64,000 nucleotides of DNA from Lachnospiraceae bacterium. GTDB lineage: Bacteria > Bacillota > Clostridia > Lachnospirales > Lachnospiraceae. The DNA lies in contig JAAUZH010000037.1 in the NCBI GenBank assembly GCA_014804675.1, forward strand, positions 62,001 to 126,000, given 5' to 3'. The notes below the pieces were generated by a model. It had not been told where the DNA came from and ran no database searches. It was given only the letters and a program-made list of their open reading frames with translations. Shown piece by piece: positions 9,439 to 16,290 of the stretch. The position numbers were made by a program, and so were the translations under genes. How positions within the stretch are numbered: the stretch's first letter is position 1; the number at the start of each line of letters is the position of its first letter.

Positions 9439-10074
9439 ATGTCAGTGATGAAATTAGAAAACATTAGTAAAAAATTTGGAGAAAAAACAATATTTGAAGG
9501 ATTTTCCATAGAAATCCAGCAAGGAGATTATGTATCGATCATGGGGGAAAGTGGAAGAGGAAAAACCACATTGTTGAATATTCTAGGAATGTTAGAAGCA
9601 CCGGACAGTGGAAATGTGATTATTTGTGGAAAAAAGAATCCAAAGTTTATATCTAGAGCTACAAGAAATATGAGGAGAAAAAAAATTTCTTACTTATTTC
9701 AGAATTATGGACTGATAGATACTGATACGGTGGAAGAAAACCTGAAACTGGTTTTGAAATATAAAAGGGAAACAGCAGGAGAAAGAAATAGAAATATTGC
9801 AGCTGCCTTGAAACAGGTTGGATTATCGGGATTTGAAAAAAGGAAAATCTTTACTCTAAGTGGAGGAGAACAGCAAAGAGTCGCATTAGCTAAAATTATT
9901 TTGAAAAATCCACAAATTATTCTTGCAGATGAGCCGACCGGTAGTTTGGATTCTAAAAACCGGGATTATGTTTTAAATATTTTGGAAGAATTGAATAAAA
10001 AGGGAAAGACAATTGTCGTAGTCACACATGATAAGGAGGTTGCAAAATGCGCACATTTATCCGTTCAATTATAG
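9439..10074 (+). CDS. ABC transporter ATPase of the lactococcin 972 group
   Basis: This 211-residue nucleotide-binding protein has Walker A GESGRGKTT, Q-loop 'SYLFQNYGLIDTDTVEENL', signature LSGGEQQRVALAK and Walker B IILADEPTGSLDSKN. The Q-loop region is typical of the MacB/LolD-like ATPases that pair with bacteriocin-associated seven-helix proteins. The alanine-to-arginine change in the P-loop (GESGRGKT) is unusual but should still bind nucleotide. Its last 28 bp overlap the next gene, whose ribosome site AAGGAGG lies inside this coding sequence, indicating translational coupling. Confidence 0.85.
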   Translation: MSVMKLENISKKFGEKTIFEGFSIEIQQGDYVSIMGESGRGKTTLLNILGMLEAPDSGNVIICGKKNPKFISRATRNMRRKKISYLFQNYGLIDTDTVEENLKLVLKYKRETAGERNRNIAAALKQVGLSGFEKRKIFTLSGGEQQRVALAKIILKNPQIILADEPTGSLDSKNRDYVLNILEELNKKGKTIVVVTHDKEVAKCAHLSVQL

Positions 10075-10490
10075 CTTCAAGTTTGTTGATGTTATTGTTT
10101 TGTATATTTATTAACTTTTTTCAGATAACGATAGTGTCTGGATACTCCATGGCGCCAACCTTAAAAAATAAACAGATTATATTAGTGGATAAGAAGGAGG
10201 AGTCATTTGAAAAGGAGGATATCATAACATTTCGTACGAATCAATATGGCATATGTGTAAAGCGGATCGTGGGGACAGCTGGAGACACGATTAAGCTGGA
10301 AAATGGAAAGGTATATAGAAATAATATAGAATTATCCATGTATTCATGTGATGCAAATCAAAATTATGAGGTGTTGTTAGAAAAAAATCAATTTTTTGTT
10401 ATGGGTGACAATGTTAATGATAGCATTGACAGCAGGAATTATGGACCAATTGACATAAGCACTATTATTGGAGTAGCAAAATGTTATTAG
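10047..10490 (+). CDS. Small signal peptidase I, probably dedicated to this locus
   Basis: The 147-residue enzyme has one N-terminal membrane anchor (residues 8-30) and all the catalytic boxes: the serine nucleophile in SGYSMAPTL (Ser34), the general-base lysine in CVKRIVG (Lys72) and the late boxes MGDNVNDSIDSRNYG (about 119-133). It is short, like the type I enzymes of Gram-positives. The start overlaps the ATPase gene. It could remove the signal of the bacteriocin or the N-terminal leader of the AgrD peptide, the job done by SpsB in Staphylococcus aureus. The specific substrate is inference. Confidence 0.88.
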   Translation: MRTFIRSIIASSLLMLLFCIFINFFQITIVSGYSMAPTLKNKQIILVDKKEESFEKEDIITFRTNQYGICVKRIVGTAGDTIKLENGKVYRNNIELSMYSCDANQNYEVLLEKNQFFVMGDNVNDSIDSRNYGPIDISTIIGVAKCY

Positions 10491-10534
10491 CTTTGAAAAA
10501 TTAATATAAATTTGAAAGAAAGGGCTATGCTTGA

Positions 10535-10550
10535 TTCCATAATCATGGAA
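10535..10550 (+). promoter_or_regulatory. Small hairpin covering the ribosome site of the LanM-like gene
   Basis: TTCCAT and ATGGAA form a perfect 6-bp stem with an AATC loop. The GGAA on the 3' side is the only Shine-Dalgarno-like sequence before the next gene, so the hairpin may limit its translation. Confidence 0.35.
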
Positions 10551-10561
10551 ATAAGTTGAAA

Positions 10562-11227
10562 ATGATAATGAAGGAACAGGAACTTATCTTAAATCAAGTG
10601 AATAAGCATAAGAAGGCGTTGTTCTTCGTATTCTTTGATTGTTTAGCAGAGGAAGAAAATCAAGTCAGAGAGTTGGTGAAGATGTGGTCTGACAGAGATG
10701 AAAACAGGACTCTTATAGTATTTGAGGATGATAAGAAAGTAATATACCAAAAAGAAAAGTTAAGTCTGGAACGAGGCATGAATAAATATTTTGCGTGGAT
10801 GAATCAAAGCGTTATGAAGGATAAGAAATTGTACTGCAGAAAGCTTTTAGAATATCCGGATTGTAGTTTCTTGGAAATGGTATATTACCAAAAGTATAGA
10901 AATATAGAAGAAAGAAGGGACTATTATTATAGAATTGGAAGCCTTATGGCTCTTATAGCTTCTTTGGGAGGAAACCTTATTTCTGATCTGGATATGATCG
11001 CCATGCAAGACCAACCTATACTTGATAATCTGAACTGTCTGAGCAATGATAATATTCAATTTTGTAAAAATATGATAAAATATGAAGGATTAAAAGAAAA
11101 GAATGATTTGAAGTATGAACCCGAAGATCAAGAAGAAATTGAGAGAGGGTATAATGCAATATATGATTATGTTTTTAATAATATAGCAGATACAAAAGCT
11201 GCCATAGAATTGTTTTTTGAAAAATGA
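10562..11227 (+). CDS. Stand-alone degenerate LanM-like (DUF4135) protein
   Basis: The 221-residue product aligns by eye with the middle of the dehydratase domain of class II lanthipeptide synthetases: 'LIVFEDDKKVIYQKEKL' (about 51-67) matches the family's 'LTFEDG.KLVYKPRSL', 'YYRIGSLMALIASLGGNLIS' (122-141) matches 'YYRaG.llALlyaLngtDfH', and 'DMIAMQDQPILDNLNCL' (144-160) matches 'ENLIA.geyPvLiDlEtL'. The C-terminal 'EIERGYNAIYDYVFNN' fits the family's 'I..GF..vYdfll.N'. The histidine and asparagine of the HxEN element and most catalytic positions are changed, and the cyclase domain is absent. Start is ATG 10562, or TTG 10556. Function unknown; a scaffold or immunity role is possible. Confidence 0.65.
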   Translation: MIMKEQELILNQVNKHKKALFFVFFDCLAEEENQVRELVKMWSDRDENRTLIVFEDDKKVIYQKEKLSLERGMNKYFAWMNQSVMKDKKLYCRKLLEYPDCSFLEMVYYQKYRNIEERRDYYYRIGSLMALIASLGGNLISDLDMIAMQDQPILDNLNCLSNDNIQFCKNMIKYEGLKEKNDLKYEPEDQEEIERGYNAIYDYVFNNIADTKAAIELFFEK

Positions 11228-11243
11228 CGTAAGGGGATTTGTC

Positions 11244-11972
11244 ATGTTAAATATTTATATATGTGAAGATAACGAAAAGCAGAGGGAAATAATACAGCAG
11301 TTGGTAATAAATGCAATTGATATGGAAGAATTAGATATGAATCTGGAAATGGTAACGGATAATCCTATGACTGTATTAGAGTATGTGCAAATGAAAAAAG
11401 AAAATGGGGTATTTTTTCTAGATATTGATTTGAAGCATAAAATAAATGGTTTAGAGCTTGCAAAACAAATACGTAAGTATCAGCCAAGATGCTATATTAT
11501 CTTTATTACATCCCATTCGGAAATGTCATATATGACATTTACTTATAAAGTAGAGGCTATGGATTATATCATCAAAGATGATTACCATGAAATGAAAAAC
11601 AGGATTTTTCAATGTCTGCTACAGGCATATAAACTGGATACTCAAAAAGAAATGGAAAATATGGCAAAAACATTTTCTGTTAAGGTTGGCAGTAAAGTAC
11701 AGTCTGTCATGATCGATGATATCCTCTTTTTTGAAATGTCAACAACTCCCCATAAGCTTATCTTACATACAAAAACAGCAGTAATAGAATTTGTAGGAAA
11801 AATGAAGGATTTGGAAAAAGAATTGGCTTCGTGTTTTTATCGATGCCATCGTTCCTATATCGTAAATAAAAATAATATTGAAACAGTAGATGAAGCTAAC
11901 AATGTTATTAAGTTTAAGGGTGGCATGGAATGTCCCGTGTCCGTCCGTTTAGGAAGGGGATTGAAGAAATAA
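11244..11972 (+). CDS. LytTR-family response regulator (AgrA-like), copy 1
   Basis: A receiver domain (acidic pair Glu8/Asp9, phospho-acceptor Asp60 in FFLDIDL, 'FITSHSEMSYMTF', conserved Lys of the 'DYIIKD' loop) is followed by a LytTR DNA-binding domain with the hallmark 'FYRCHRSYIVN' near residue 205. The 242-residue length is normal for AgrA. The ATG at 11244, preceded by AAGGGGA, is preferred over a TTG at 11217; the resulting protein has the same length as its paralogue next door. It starts 16 bp after the LanM-like gene, so it probably shares that transcript. It would be phosphorylated by the AgrC-type kinase nearby. Confidence 0.9.
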   Translation: MLNIYICEDNEKQREIIQQLVINAIDMEELDMNLEMVTDNPMTVLEYVQMKKENGVFFLDIDLKHKINGLELAKQIRKYQPRCYIIFITSHSEMSYMTFTYKVEAMDYIIKDDYHEMKNRIFQCLLQAYKLDTQKEMENMAKTFSVKVGSKVQSVMIDDILFFEMSTTPHKLILHTKTAVIEFVGKMKDLEKELASCFYRCHRSYIVNKNNIETVDEANNVIKFKGGMECPVSVRLGRGLKK

Positions 11973-11979
11973 TTGCAAT

Positions 11980-12708
11980 TTATTTCTGTTTTAATCTCCT
12001 TAAGCTGTTTAAAGAAGCGATGCAGACTTCGCCATTGCTCATTGTCACTAAACGGTTTTTCAAATCTATTTCTTTTATATGCTTTTTATTCACCAAAAAA
12101 GAGCGGTGGATGCGATGGAATTCATCTGGAAGCTTTTTTTCTATTTCCGTTAATTTTCCAGTGAATTCTATGGTTTTGTCATATTCATGTAATAAAATTT
12201 TATGTGCATTTAATGAGGTCTCGAAAAAAAGAATATTTTCCAAAGGAACACAATATTCCTTTTCACCGGAAAAACACGTAAAATTTTTGTGAATGCTATT
12301 TTGTGGAGATTTATATTTATAATAAGCATCCAGAATACATTGGTGTATTCTGGCATGTAACTCATTTGGCTTATCTTTGATAATAAAATCTAAAGCTTCT
12401 ACTTTATAGGTAAATGTCATATAAGACATTTCCGAATGCGTAGTTATAAATACGATAAATCCTCTGGGATCTTTCTGGCGGATTTTTTGTGCCAATAATA
12501 GTCCGTTCATATCAGAATGCAAGTCTATATCCAAAAAATAGATCCCGGAGTCGGAGACATCATCCATCTGCTCTAAAATTGTGTGTGGATTATCTGTGGA
12601 GCAGGCCAGACAAAGCTCGAAGTCTTCAAATAAAATTATTTTATTAATAATAACTTCAATAAACTCTCTTTGTTTTTTGCTATCTTCACAAAGAAAAATA
12701 TATAACAT
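11980..12708 (-). CDS. LytTR-family response regulator (AgrA-like), copy 2
   Basis: This 242-residue paralogue of the neighbouring regulator shares its length, Asp60 acceptor ('YFLDIDLHSDMNG'), an identical block 'HSEMSYMTFTYKVEA' and the LytTR motif 'FHRIHRSFLVN'. It is encoded tail to tail with copy 1, with 7 bp between the stop codons. Unlike most promoters of the island it has a strong constitutive-type promoter, so it may set the basal state or act as a competitor of copy 1. Which of the two pairs with the kinase cannot be told from sequence alone. Confidence 0.9.
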   Translation of the reverse strand: MLYIFLCEDSKKQREFIEVIINKIILFEDFELCLACSTDNPHTILEQMDDVSDSGIYFLDIDLHSDMNGLLLAQKIRQKDPRGFIVFITTHSEMSYMTFTYKVEALDFIIKDKPNELHARIHQCILDAYYKYKSPQNSIHKNFTCFSGEKEYCVPLENILFFETSLNAHKILLHEYDKTIEFTGKLTEIEKKLPDEFHRIHRSFLVNKKHIKEIDLKNRLVTMSNGEVCIASLNSLRRLKQK

Positions 12709-12738
12709 ACATGAAATCCCCCTAGTTTAAATAAGAAT

Positions 12739-12767
12739 ATTTTAGCTAAAACACAAACAAGTGTCAA
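12739..12767 (-). promoter_or_regulatory. Strong vegetative promoter of response regulator copy 2
   Basis: Reading the minus strand, TTGACA (12762-12767) is separated by exactly 17 bp from TAAAAT (12739-12744). This is the best -35/-10 pair in the island. The agrB gene begins 31 bp on the other side, so the two genes diverge. Confidence 0.75.
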
Positions 12768-12798
12768 GTATCATACAATAAGGAGGAAGGTAAAAATC

Positions 12799-13368
12799 AT
12801 GAATCTACAACATAAGATTGCTGTTTGGATTGCTGGTCATTTAGAAACAAAACAAAATGAATCGAAAGAAAACACGTTATTATTTATATATGGAATAGAA
12901 GTTTTTTTAAATGAATTTTACAAACTTATTACAGCATGGGGAATTGGATTACTGGTAGGTAAACTAAAAGAGGTAGTGTTTGCCACGTTTTTTTTGTTGC
13001 TCATGAGAAATATAGCAGGGGGAATACATTTTAAAAGTAATTTTATTTGCTTTATAACAAGTGTTATGGCTATTGTTTTACCATCTGTTATTGGGAGTTT
13101 TTTTATATTACCAATGGAATATTTTTTTATTATTTTCAGCATAGAATGCATCACTTTATTTATAGTTAGTCCTTATTTTAAAAATAATTCTCTAAGGGGG
13201 ATTCAGAAATGGGTCAGGAAGAGTGTTATAGTCTACATCTATATAATAGGGACACTTTGGTTTTTATATGGGCAAAATTGGACATATATCAATATGATTT
13301 TCATAATTACCGCAATCGAAATTGTATCACTTTTGGGAAAAAGAGATGACTCAAGGAAATCATTTTGA
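12799..13368 (+). CDS. agrB: AgrB-type peptide-processing membrane endopeptidase
   Basis: The 189-residue membrane protein carries the AgrB signature RNIAGGIHFKSNFIC, with histidine at residue 77 and cysteine at residue 84, the same numbering as the catalytic pair of S. aureus AgrB. It has a short amphipathic start and about five to six membrane segments. AgrB cuts the C-terminal tail off AgrD and closes the thiolactone or lactone ring. The ribosome site is AAGGAGG. Its AgrD partner lies 87 bp downstream on the opposite strand, which is an unusual layout. Confidence 0.92.
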   Translation: MNLQHKIAVWIAGHLETKQNESKENTLLFIYGIEVFLNEFYKLITAWGIGLLVGKLKEVVFATFFLLLMRNIAGGIHFKSNFICFITSVMAIVLPSVIGSFFILPMEYFFIIFSIECITLFIVSPYFKNNSLRGIQKWVRKSVIVYIYIIGTLWFLYGQNWTYINMIFIITAIEIVSLLGKRDDSRKSF

Positions 13369-13380
13369 AGGAAAGCTGGC

Positions 13381-13415
13381 TAAAAAATATCCTCCTGACA
13401 TATGCAAGAGGATAT
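13381..13415 (-). terminator. Terminator of the agrD transcript between converging agrB and agrD
   Basis: ATATCCTC (13387-13394) and GAGGATAT (13408-13415) form a perfect 8-bp stem. Read on the minus strand it is followed by TTTTTTA, placing a rho-independent terminator 41 bp after the agrD stop. Confidence 0.75.
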
Positions 13416-13455
13416 TGATTGCTTCTTTATAATATTTGAAGAGTATTGATTTTGG

Positions 13456-13605
13456 CTAATGATCAGCGTCTTTTTTTAAATGAAGCAATTCCTTTGGAAC
13501 GGGAACTTCATGAAAGAAAAAAGCGGAAAGGCTGTTTATATGTGAACTTCCTGCCTTCATACATAAATCTTTAATGATTTCCTTAGTCTTTACTTTCATA
13601 TCCAT
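13456..13605 (-). CDS. agrD: AgrD-type cyclic peptide pheromone precursor with a serine ring
   Basis: This 49-residue minus-strand gene is too short for routine calling. It has a perfect ribosome site (AGGAGG, 8 bp before ATG), a charged/amphipathic N-terminus (MDMKVKTKEIIKDLCMKAG), the core INSLSAFFF and a tail HEVPVPKELLHLKKDADH. The tail aligns without gaps to the S. aureus AgrD tail (DEVEVPKEL). The residue five before the predicted AgrB cut (F31/H32) is Ser27 where S. aureus has cysteine, predicting a five-residue SAFFF lactone, as known from the serine pheromone of Staphylococcus intermedius. Position 35 is proline where S. aureus has glutamate. The pheromone length N-terminal to the ring is not predictable. 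Confidence 0.85.
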   Translation of the reverse strand: MDMKVKTKEIIKDLCMKAGSSHINSLSAFFFHEVPVPKELLHLKKDADH

Positions 13606-13639
13606 TGCAATACCTCCTATTTGTTTATTTCTAATACTG

Positions 13640-13648
13640 ATTTTACCA
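13640..13648 (-). promoter_or_regulatory. Extended -10 of the agrD promoter
   Basis: On the minus strand TGgTAAAAT forms an extended -10, 35 bp before the agrD ATG. The -35 position (TATGCC) is poor, which fits dependence on a LytTR activator and positive feedback. Confidence 0.5.
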
Positions 13649-13691
13649 TGATTTTAAGTTAGGCATAAAAAGTATACCCAAATGAATAAAA

Positions 13692-13734
13692 AAGCTCGTA
13701 AACGTAAATAAAGATGACATTTATGAGTTTTTTT
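13692..13734. terminator. Bidirectional terminator between agrD and agrC
   Basis: AAGCTCGTAAACGT pairs with ACATTTATGAGTTT (11 pairs including two G-U pairs, one C-A mismatch, then two more). A T-run follows on both strands (seven T on plus, six on minus). It would insulate the divergent agrD and agrC transcripts, or act as an attenuator in an agrC leader. Confidence 0.6.
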
Positions 13735-13785
13735 GATATGATAAAAATAAATTATAAAAAGTACAATAGATAAAAGGAGAATTCA

Positions 13786-15096
13786 ATGATAGAATTGTTT
13801 GTTACTTCCCTTTGGATGCCCATAGCTTTTCAATGCCTGATTTCAAAAAAGGTGGGGAGGACCCGCAGAGCGGTATGCCTATTGGCATGCAGCATGATTA
13901 TGATGATATCTGTTCTGCTTACAGACTCATCATCAGAGTTTCTGCTAGTAGCAGATTTGCTGGCTATGGCAGTCGTATTATATAAAGGAATTCGATGTAC
14001 AAAATTTGAGCTGTTATATATTCCATTAGTATATATTGAGATTGCATTGGTTAGCAATGGCATAAATTTATTATTGGAAAAATGTATGAATATTTCAACA
14101 GAGCAGGTTTTTGAATATCCTTATGTCTGGTATTCGTATTCCATGACAACATTGATGGTACTGCTTGTATCCTGTCTGCTAAACATTGGAATACGATGGA
14201 CAAAGAAATTATTGGATAATCGTTACAAAAAAGCAAGTATTATTTTGATTTCGGGAAATATATTACTTTGTACAATAGTATTTCTGGTAAATATAGGAGC
14301 GACCCGTATAAACAATTTTCCTGATGAAGTGGAAGCGACAAATCTGATAATTTTATGTGTATATACGATTCTGCTGATTATCATAACGGTAATTGTATTA
14401 AAAGTATTTCATGATAAGGAAAACATGGAGCAAGAACATCAGCAATATAATAACCTAATAGAATATTCAAGACAAATAGAGGAAATGTATACGAACTTGC
14501 GTGCGTTTAAACATGATTATGTGAACATTCTCACGTCTATGTCAGGATATATGGAGTCGAAAGATTATGAGGGATTGGAAGAGTATTTCCATGAAAATAT
14601 CCTGTCGGCAAGTGAGAAAATAAGCCGTGATGACTATAGGCTTAACTTGTTGAAAAATATTAAGGATAGCGCTTTGAAAGGATTGATTTCATCCAAATTG
14701 ATTTATGCAAATGAAAACGGATTGGATGTCTTTATTGATATTATAGAAGAAATAGACCATATCGCAATGAAGACAATCGATATAAGTCGCATTATGGGAA
14801 TTTTTTTGGATAATGCAATTGAGGCTGCATTGGAAACGGAAGAAAAAGAAATTAAGTTTAACATGGTTAAGGAGGAAAAGCATGTAGCGATTATTTTGAT
14901 GAACAGCTTTCAGGATTATAAGGTTCCCATCAGTAAAATGGAACAAGAGGGCTATTCTACAAAAGGTAAAAATCGTGGGATCGGACTCTCTAATGTAAAA
15001 ACTATTTTATCCAAATATGATAATGTTTATAAAATGACAGGAAAGGAAAACGGGTATTTTGTGCAAAAACTGGAAATTATGAATGAAGCAGAATAA
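13786..15096 (+). CDS. agrC: AgrC-type sensor histidine kinase
   Basis: The 436-residue protein has six or seven membrane helices in residues 1-207, a coiled linker, then an HPK10-type kinase: phospho-acceptor His243 in AFKHDYVNIL, N box 'FLDNAIEAALE' (Asn343) and G box 'KGKNRGIGLSNVKTIL' (about 393-408). This is the AgrC/FsrC/VirS plan for sensing cyclic peptides. The ribosome site is AAAAGGAG. With AgrB, AgrD and the two LytTR regulators it completes a quorum-sensing circuit. The gene is monocistronic and has no obvious strong promoter: candidates for -10 in the AT-rich 13,733-13,767 stretch are poorly spaced. Confidence 0.9.
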   Translation: MIELFVTSLWMPIAFQCLISKKVGRTRRAVCLLACSMIMMISVLLTDSSSEFLLVADLLAMAVVLYKGIRCTKFELLYIPLVYIEIALVSNGINLLLEKCMNISTEQVFEYPYVWYSYSMTTLMVLLVSCLLNIGIRWTKKLLDNRYKKASIILISGNILLCTIVFLVNIGATRINNFPDEVEATNLIILCVYTILLIIITVIVLKVFHDKENMEQEHQQYNNLIEYSRQIEEMYTNLRAFKHDYVNILTSMSGYMESKDYEGLEEYFHENILSASEKISRDDYRLNLLKNIKDSALKGLISSKLIYANENGLDVFIDIIEEIDHIAMKTIDISRIMGIFLDNAIEAALETEEKEIKFNMVKEEKHVAIILMNSFQDYKVPISKMEQEGYSTKGKNRGIGLSNVKTILSKYDNVYKMTGKENGYFVQKLEIMNEAE

Positions 15097-15215
15097 AACG
15101 ACTGTATAGTTACCAATTTTTTAAAAACCCCGTATTTATGGGAATGCAACCGAAAATTTACATCATTTTCTTTAAAAGCAACAGAAAGTTTATAGCGTTT
15201 TACATGGAAGTTTTC

Positions 15216-15221
15216 TATAAT
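15216..15221 (+). promoter_or_regulatory. Candidate -10 of the XRE regulator gene
   Basis: TATAAT lies 61 bp before the preferred start. No well-spaced -35 is seen, so this is tentative. Confidence 0.3.
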
Positions 15222-15281
15222 GTGTATAAGCCAAAAGCGCAGAAGGCAATAAGAAAAATGATTAGAAAAGGATGTGGCACT

Positions 15282-16196
15282 ATGAGTGAAGCGATAAGTA
15301 CACTTTCGGAAAATCTACAATACTATAGGAAAAGAGAAGAAATGACACAGGAACAGCTTGCAGAACGGCTGCAGGTGTCCAGACAGACTATTTCAAAATG
15401 GGAATCTGGCACTGCTTATCCGGAAACGGAAAAGCTTTTGCAATTGTGTCAGATTTTTTCCTGCAGCATGGATGTTCTGATGAGGCAAAATGCCGAAAAG
15501 CTGTCGGTAGAGGATAATCAGAAGCATAGAGAGCATATGGAAAAGCGGAGAAAATGGATTAGTATAGGGGTTGCTGTTTTGATAAGCTCAGTTGCTTTTG
15601 TGGAACTGCTTTCGGGGATAGGCCTGCCAGAAGAGATAGCGGATATTGTATGTATGGCAGGTATGATTGTAGGGATTCTGATGTTAGTGGTACAGGGAGT
15701 CCAACATGATAATTATAAGAAAAAATACCCTATTGTCCAGGATTTTTATACAAAAGAGGAAAAGGAAACTTTTGATGAAAAATGTCCCGTAAGGTTTGCA
15801 ACGGGAATTGGGATTATTTTAATTGGCCTTTTAATTGGAATGAATGGGGAATACTTCTGTAGGATATTACCCTTTAGAGGGCTTTTAGAAGACTTTTATG
15901 ATGGCATTTTCCTTTTCCTTGTAGCAATTGGAGTAGGAGTGCTTACCTATACCGGACTGGGAAAAGAAAAATACGATATTGAAGCATACAATAAAGAAGA
16001 AAATCCGGGCAGGAAATGGACAGCTGAGAAAACGACTGTATGGTGTGGATGCATCATGCTGATTGCTACCATTCTCTTTATGGTGCTGGGATTTGTGTTT
16101 CGCCTATGGGCAATCTCCTGGGTCGTATTTCCCATAGGAGGGGTGCTGTGTGGTATCGTAGTATTGATTCTGCAGTTTGGAAATGGGAAAGAATGA
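15282..16196 (+). CDS. XRE-family regulator fused to a membrane domain
   Basis: An N-terminal helix-turn-helix ('REEMTQEQLAERLQVSRQTI' and 'KWESGTAYPETEKLLQL', residues 20-55) is followed by a linker and about six membrane helices. Such HTH-membrane fusions are common in Firmicutes near stress or antibiotic-response genes; the ligand is unknown. The start at 15282 is chosen because AAAGGATG precedes it and the HTH begins close after; an earlier ATG at 15138 would add 48 residues unlike the family. Base composition here returns towards that of the chromosome, so it may mark the right edge of the island rather than belong to it. Confidence 0.75.
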   Translation: MSEAISTLSENLQYYRKREEMTQEQLAERLQVSRQTISKWESGTAYPETEKLLQLCQIFSCSMDVLMRQNAEKLSVEDNQKHREHMEKRRKWISIGVAVLISSVAFVELLSGIGLPEEIADIVCMAGMIVGILMLVVQGVQHDNYKKKYPIVQDFYTKEEKETFDEKCPVRFATGIGIILIGLLIGMNGEYFCRILPFRGLLEDFYDGIFLFLVAIGVGVLTYTGLGKEKYDIEAYNKEENPGRKWTAEKTTVWCGCIMLIATILFMVLGFVFRLWAISWVVFPIGGVLCGIVVLILQFGNGKE

Positions 16197-16233
16197 GATT
16201 TTCCTTGAAAAAGTGTGAATCGAAAATGCAAAC

Positions 16234-16269
16234 AAAAAAAGGCTGTGCACTAATTGCTTGGTGCACAGC
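16234..16269 (-). terminator. Terminator of the DUF3048 lipoprotein gene
   Basis: GCTGTGCAC and GTGCACAGC form a perfect 9-bp stem with a 10-nt loop. On the minus strand a run of seven T follows, about 22 bp after the DUF3048 stop codon. Confidence 0.8.
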
Positions 16270-16290
16270 TCTTTGTTCTTGCATAATTTA

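Noticed and set aside
6580..13785. Exact AgrA/LytTR double boxes (two 9-bp repeats about 21 bp apart) in the island promoters.
   Set aside because: Single half-site-like sequences such as ACGTTAAG at 6791 and AAGTTAGG at 13656 occur, but I found no properly spaced pair, so no operator is annotated.
15138..15281. 48-residue extension of the XRE membrane regulator.
   Set aside because: No ribosome site precedes 15138 and the HTH begins only after residue 60 in that frame; ATG 15282 has a site and gives the usual layout.
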